From positions 1 through 34,935 of the forward strand of contig JAZTWV010000017.1 of the NCBI GenBank assembly GCA_045636145.1: 34,935 nucleotides of DNA, in the 5' to 3' direction. Of the stretch, positions 30,827-34,935 are shown one piece after another. The first letter of the stretch is position 1. Each line of letters opens with the position of its first letter. The translations under genes were made by a program, and so were the position numbers. The DNA comes from Flemingiibacterium sp045636145 (GTDB lineage: Bacteria > Bacillota > Clostridia > Oscillospirales > CAG-272). The notes below the pieces were generated by a model, which did no database searches, was not told where the DNA came from, and worked only from the letters and a program-made list of their open reading frames with translations.

Positions 30827-30931
30827 AGTTTAGACAAAGAACCCCATGTGACGCGCGCCGCCTTGCGGTCGCGCCGCACCGCACAAACGATTACCGCAAT
30901 CCAAGCCGCCGGAATGGTGCGTTTTCGAAAG

Positions 30932-30957
30932 CGGCGGGAGCAAGCCCCCGCCCTACG
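30932..30957 (-). repeat. GTAGGG-type GC hairpin repeat
   Basis: Reverse complement of the 20831-20855 unit, inside copy D. It splits two copies of the CCAAGCCGCCGGAATGGTG block, so it looks inserted. Confidence 0.8.
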
Positions 30958-31148
30958 GGGTCATAATCAATCTTTGCCGCACAACCGGTTACGCACACCC
31001 AAGCCGCCGGAATGGTGAGGACCCATGCAGGCGGCGCGAATCGGGCGCTCTGACGGCTTGCACTCACGTCGCTTTGGTCACAGTATAATTCCCTGTATAA
31101 AGGTTTGTGCGGAGCTTTTTTTCAAAAAAGCGACCGTACTCCCCTATC

Positions 31149-34100
31149 TTAGAAGAACGACAACTGTGATGTCTCGGTAAGATCACCGAAAGCTCCGTTT
31201 TTGCGGAGAAGATCAATAACTGATTTGGAGAGACCGGCTTTAATCTGAAGCTCCTCAATTGAGAGAAGCTCTTCACGGTCTCTGACCTCAACAATCTTCT
31301 CTGCCGCCTTTTCGCCAAGACCGCCCATGGCCGTGAACGGCATACGGATAGCACCGTTTTCCGGCTTGAAAGCGAACGCCTCGGACTTAAAAAGATCAAC
31401 AGGCAGGAATTTAAGACCGCGGCTGTACATCTCGTTTACCATCATAAAGGTGTCAACCGTTTCTTTTTCCTTCTGAGTCGCCTCTGTGCCTTTCTTGCGA
31501 ATCTCCTCCATGACCGCCTTGATTCCGCTTCGACCGCTCATGGCGATCTCCGCATCAAAGCCGCCGGGGGCAACCGTAAGAAACGCCGCGTAAAATTCAA
31601 GGGGATAGTATATCTTGTACCAGCCAAGGCGTATCGCCGACATAACGTATGCCGCCGCGTGTGCCTTGGGGAACATATATTTTATCTTCTTGCAGGAAGC
31701 AATGTACCAATCGGGCACACCGTGCTCACGCATGGCAGCCTCGTATTCCGGCTTAAGTCCCTTACCCTTTCGTACATCCTCCATTATCTTGAACGCCATG
31801 GCGTTCTCGAGACCGTACTGCTGAATAAGTACAAGCATGATACCGTCACGTGTACCGATAACCTGTGAAATGTCGCAGATTCCCTCTTTTATAAGGTCCT
31901 GCGCATTTCCCAGCCACACGTCCGTGCCGTGGGTAAGACCGGATATCTGCATAAGGTCGGCAAAGTTCTTGGGCTTCGCGTCGCAGAGCACCGACTGAAT
32001 GAAGCGCGTGCCGAATTCCGGTAGTCCCAGCGTGCCGAGAGGGCATCCGAGATCGTCGGGAGTGACACCGAGAGGATCGGTGGACTCAAAGAGACGGTAC
32101 ACCGCCTTGTCGTTCATTTTAACGTCCATAACCGAAGTATTCGTGTACTTTTCAAGCCACTTGTACTTGGTGGGCATATCGTGTCCAAGCTCGTCAAGCT
32201 TCAGAATGGTGTCGTGAAGATATGTAAATGCAAAGTGGGTGGTGACAATGTCAGAATTGGGGTCGTCGGCAGGATGCTGTACCGGCGTGAAGTCGTAAAC
32301 ATCGTATTCGCGCGGAACAACGATGATGCCGCCGGGATGCTGACCCGTGGTGCGCTTGATTCCAACGCAGGTATCCACAAGCCGCGCGATCTCCGCCTTG
32401 CCAAGCTTCTTCTGTCGGTCCTCAAGGTATTTTACCACATAACCGTAAGCCGTCTTTGCGGCAAGAGTGCCAAGCGTTCCGGCACGGAACACGTTTTCCG
32501 AGCCAAACAGCTCCTCTGTGTACTTGTGGACCCTACCCTGCACCTCGCCCGAGAAATTAAGGTCAATATCGGGGGATTTGTCGCCGTAGAAGCCAAGGAA
32601 AGTCTCAAAGGGGATGTCGTGTCCGTCGCCCACAAGCTTCGTTCCGCACTTCGGACACATCTTGTCCGGCAGGTCAAAGCCTGAGCCAACCGAGCCGTCG
32701 GTAACAAACTCCGAATACTGACATTCGGGGCAGTAGTAGTGAGGCGGCAGAGGATTAACCTCGGAAATACCCGACATGGATGCAACAAAAGACGAGCCAA
32801 CCGAGCCGCGTGAGCCAACAAGATATCCCTGCTCCTCGCTGTACTGTACAAGCTTCTGCGCTATCATGTAAAGCACCGCAAAGCCGTGCTTTATAATGGA
32901 TGTAAGCTCCTTGTCAAGACGGGTGGAAACTATCTCAGGCAGCGGATCGCCGTACAGCGACTTCGCCCTGTCCCAGCACCTCTGCTGGAGCTCTTCTTCA
33001 GCTCCCTCAAGATTCGGCGTATAAGTGCCCTCAGGAATGGGGCGTACCTGCTCTATCATGTCCGCGATAAGGTTTGTGTTTGTAATAACAACCTCGCGCG
33101 CGCCCTCCTCGCCGAGATACCAAAACTCGCGAAGCATCTCCTCAGTGGTGCGGAAATAAAGACCGATATCGCGGTCAGCATCGGCGAATTTCTGTCCGGC
33201 AAGCAGTATCTTTCTCGTTATCTCGTCGTCCTTTGCCGCAAAATGGGCGTCGCAGGTGGCGCAGACAGGCTTTCCAAGCTTTTTGCCAAGCTCGTATATG
33301 CGCTTGTTGATGGCAATAAGCTCCTCCTCGCTCTTGACAAGCTCCTTTTCAAGCATGAAGCTGTTGTTGCAAAGAGGCTGTATTTCAAGATAATCGTAGA
33401 AGCTTGCTATTTCCTCAATCTCTTTCTCGGTCTTGTTCTGAAGAATCGCCTGATACAGCTCACCTGCCTCGCAGGCAGAGCCGATTATAAGTCCCTCGCG
33501 GCACTCCTCAATAAGCGTTTTCGGTGTGCGCGGAACTCGGCGGTAGTAGTTAATATAACTCTCCGAGATGATCTTGTAAAGGTTTTTAAGACCAACCTTG
33601 TTTTTTACAAGGAGTATCTGATGATAGGGCTTTAATTTAAGCGGGTCGGACTTTTCGCTCATAAGCTGCTGCATTTCGCGAAGATTTGACGCGCCCTCGC
33701 CGCGTATTTTCTTAAAGAGGCAGATGAGTATTTTTGAGAGCACCTCTGCATCGTCGCAGGCGCGGTGATGATTGAAGTCGCCAAGCTCAAAATACTCTGC
33801 AAGAATGTTTAATTTGTGCTTTTTAAGCTCCGGATTTGCGTAACGCGACAACGCCACCGTGTCCATATAAGGATTTGTGAACGGTATACGGAACTCGTTT
33901 GCCACCTTGCGTATAAAGGAAACGTCGAAGGATGCGTTGTGCGCCACAAGTATGCGGTTTCCGGCAAATTCAAGGAACTGTCTCACCGCCGATTCATTGT
34001 CCGGCGCACCGGCAACCATTTCGTCGGTAATGCCCGTAAGCTCGGTGATGTTTTCGGGAATATGCTCTCCGGGATCGGAAAAGATGTTGAAGCGGTCAAT

Positions 34101-34935
34101 AACCTCGTTTCCGCGAAGAAGCACCGCGCCGATCTCCGTAATATGACAGCTGTGTGGGGAAAGTCCCGTGGTCTCAATATCAAAAACGCAGTATTCGCCG
34201 TCAAATGGCGTGCTCATGTACTCCTCCAGCGAATCGCCGAAAAGAACTCTTGCGGTGTCGTCAACAAAGTAGTTTTCGATTCCGTAGATAACCTTTATCT
34301 CACCGCCAAGCTTCTCCGCCGCCATCATTGCAAGAGGATACGCCTGAACGTTTCCGTGGTCGGTAATGGCAACCGCCTTGTGTCCCCATTTGTGCGCCAT
34401 CTTCACAAGATCGCCGGGGGAAATTATGGCGTCCATAGACGACATCTGAGTGTGGCAGTGAAGCTCCACGCGCTTCTCCTGGGCGTCATCCGTGCGGTAT
34501 TTCTGGGCGATCTTCGCCACAGCGGTGGGCACAATTATAGCCTCGTTATCAAATGTATCGATCTTGGCATAGCCCTTAATGGCAACGGTTATGCCGTCCT
34601 TTATGTTCGTAAGATAAGGCTCAAGTGCTTCCTTTGACTGAGCCATTTTAATGTAAATAGAAGAATCCTTGTCGGTTACGGCAAAGGTAAGTATAAGCTT
34701 GTCGCCGCGGCGCGTTTCCTTGGTCTCAAAGCCGAAAACCTCGCCCAGCACCACAATATTTTTCTGCGGTCCTGTAAGATTTCGCACAGGCACGGGATTC
34801 ACAATGTCAAATGGGTCGCCGATAATATATTCGGGAGCTGAAACGTCGAATATCTTTCCGCCAACGTGGAAAATACTGTCGGCAACCTCGTATGTAACGT
34901 CCCCTGAATTGAGGGTCGCGATGTGCTCAAAATCC
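31149..34935 (-). CDS. polC: DNA polymerase III PolC-type alpha subunit, missing the N-terminus
   Basis: Replicative polymerase of low-GC Gram-positives. The frame is open to the window edge, with 1261 residues visible of a protein usually near 1430, so roughly 170 N-terminal residues are outside. In order: an OB-fold region (VVLGEVFGFETKETRRG), the PHP domain (VELHCHTQMSSMDAI, VAITDHGNVQAYP) interrupted by a DnaQ-like 3'-5' exonuclease (YCVFDIETTGLSPHS, LVAHNASFDVSFI, HHRACDDAEVL), the zinc-binding part (YYCPECQYSEF, KMCPKCGTKL) and the polymerase core with SPDIDLNFSGEVQGR. It ends LTETSQLSFF. The stop is followed after one base by repeat copy D. A GTG at 34802 is internal, not the start. 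Confidence 0.97.
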   Translation of the reverse strand, partial: DFEHIATLNSGDVTYEVADSIFHVGGKIFDVSAPEYIIGDPFDIVNPVPVRNLTGPQKNIVVLGEVFGFETKETRRGDKLILTFAVTDKDSSIYIKMAQSKEALEPYLTNIKDGITVAIKGYAKIDTFDNEAIIVPTAVAKIAQKYRTDDAQEKRVELHCHTQMSSMDAIISPGDLVKMAHKWGHKAVAITDHGNVQAYPLAMMAAEKLGGEIKVIYGIENYFVDDTARVLFGDSLEEYMSTPFDGEYCVFDIETTGLSPHSCHITEIGAVLLRGNEVIDRFNIFSDPGEHIPENITELTGITDEMVAGAPDNESAVRQFLEFAGNRILVAHNASFDVSFIRKVANEFRIPFTNPYMDTVALSRYANPELKKHKLNILAEYFELGDFNHHRACDDAEVLSKILICLFKKIRGEGASNLREMQQLMSEKSDPLKLKPYHQILLVKNKVGLKNLYKIISESYINYYRRVPRTPKTLIEECREGLIIGSACEAGELYQAILQNKTEKEIEEIASFYDYLEIQPLCNNSFMLEKELVKSEEELIAINKRIYELGKKLGKPVCATCDAHFAAKDDEITRKILLAGQKFADADRDIGLYFRTTEEMLREFWYLGEEGAREVVITNTNLIADMIEQVRPIPEGTYTPNLEGAEEELQQRCWDRAKSLYGDPLPEIVSTRLDKELTSIIKHGFAVLYMIAQKLVQYSEEQGYLVGSRGSVGSSFVASMSGISEVNPLPPHYYCPECQYSEFVTDGSVGSGFDLPDKMCPKCGTKLVGDGHDIPFETFLGFYGDKSPDIDLNFSGEVQGRVHKYTEELFGSENVFRAGTLGTLAAKTAYGYVVKYLEDRQKKLGKAEIARLVDTCVGIKRTTGQHPGGIIVVPREYDVYDFTPVQHPADDPNSDIVTTHFAFTYLHDTILKLDELGHDMPTKYKWLEKYTNTSVMDVKMNDKAVYRLFESTDPLGVTPDDLGCPLGTLGLPEFGTRFIQSVLCDAKPKNFADLMQISGLTHGTDVWLGNAQDLIKEGICDISQVIGTRDGIMLVLIQQYGLENAMAFKIMEDVRKGKGLKPEYEAAMREHGVPDWYIASCKKIKYMFPKAHAAAYVMSAIRLGWYKIYYPLEFYAAFLTVAPGGFDAEIAMSGRSGIKAVMEEIRKKGTEATQKEKETVDTFMMVNEMYSRGLKFLPVDLFKSEAFAFKPENGAIRMPFTAMGGLGEKAAEKIVEVRDREELLSIEELQIKAGLSKSVIDLLRKNGAFGDLTETSQLSFF

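Larger units (their letters stand above)
30608..31147 (+). repeat. MITE-like repeat, copy D (full length)
   Basis: About 540 bp between polC and hisZ. The left end TATAGGAGTTACGGTCGCTG, the ATCGC-hairpin, ACTTTATACATGG, the CATGCTCCAACG region and the AGCGCGTTTGCATACCGCGC block follow copy A for about 180 bp. The middle then differs by two nested GC hairpins (30794-30826 and 30932-30957) and a second partial copy of the CCAAGCCGCCGGAATGGTG block. The right end (CCCTGTATAAAGGTTTGTGC ... AAAAAAGCGACCGTACTCCCCTAT) is the imperfect inverse of the left. It stops one base before the polC stop codon (31149-31151). Confidence 0.8.

Noticed and set aside
32886..34637. Long plus-strand open frames (32886-33635 and 33816-34637) opposite polC
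   Set aside because: Antisense to conserved PolC domains, with no recognisable domain or ribosome binding site.

Overview
The window looks like a chromosomal segment from an endospore-forming Clostridia bacterium, probably of the gut-associated Ruminococcaceae/Oscillospirales type. The signs are a PolC-type replicative polymerase, a MecA-like adaptor, the spoIIA sporulation operon, a short HisG with HisZ, DHODH class 1B (PyrK/PyrD) and a DUF4358-type lipoprotein next to MBOAT and DHHW genes. The genus is inference. There is no rRNA, tRNA, CRISPR array, IS transposase or intact prophage.

Layout. 1-1791 (-): rpsO then pnp (cut by the left edge), with a long hairpin in the pnp leader. 2042-3071 (+): azlCD branched-chain amino acid exporter. 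3325-6660 (+): lipoprotein, MBOAT O-acyltransferase and DHHW protein, a cell-surface polymer acylation cassette. 6815-7759 (+): AraC regulator. 15363-8340 (-): one long operon of uracil-DNA glycosylase, asparaginase, an OmpR-like regulator with a degenerate receiver, pyrC, pyrF, pyrK, pyrD and an unknown membrane-anchored protein. 15633-16223 (+): mecA-like gene. 17507-16332 (-): tmcAL, divergent from ackA (17670-18872, +). 19029-20554 (+): spoIIAA-spoIIAB-sigF. 21253-22013 (+): a two-gene helix-turn-helix operon of unknown role behind a near-consensus promoter. 30429-22130 (-): histidine operon hisZ-G-D-C-B-H-A-F-I-E, without a histidinol-phosphatase gene. 34935-31149 (-): polC, cut by the right edge.

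The most unusual content is noncoding. Four copies of a 0.3-0.54 kb repeat with imperfect inverted ends, MITE-like, lie at 7791-8290, 20613-21006, 28317-28610 and 30608-31147. They sit right after terminators or stop codons, and one lies inside the his operon. A second family of short GC-rich hairpins beginning GTAGGG occurs inside these repeats, and also forms back-to-back terminator-like pairs at two convergent gene junctions. The his operon has three linkers that can fold into multi-stem structures, and small hairpins between the Shine-Dalgarno and start codon of hisZ and hisC. Its promoter carries a palindrome over the likely transcription start.

Functionally this is mostly core metabolism (pyrimidine, histidine and acetate pathways), RNA turnover, replication and sporulation control. 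All functional names come from reading sequence motifs; no database search was run.
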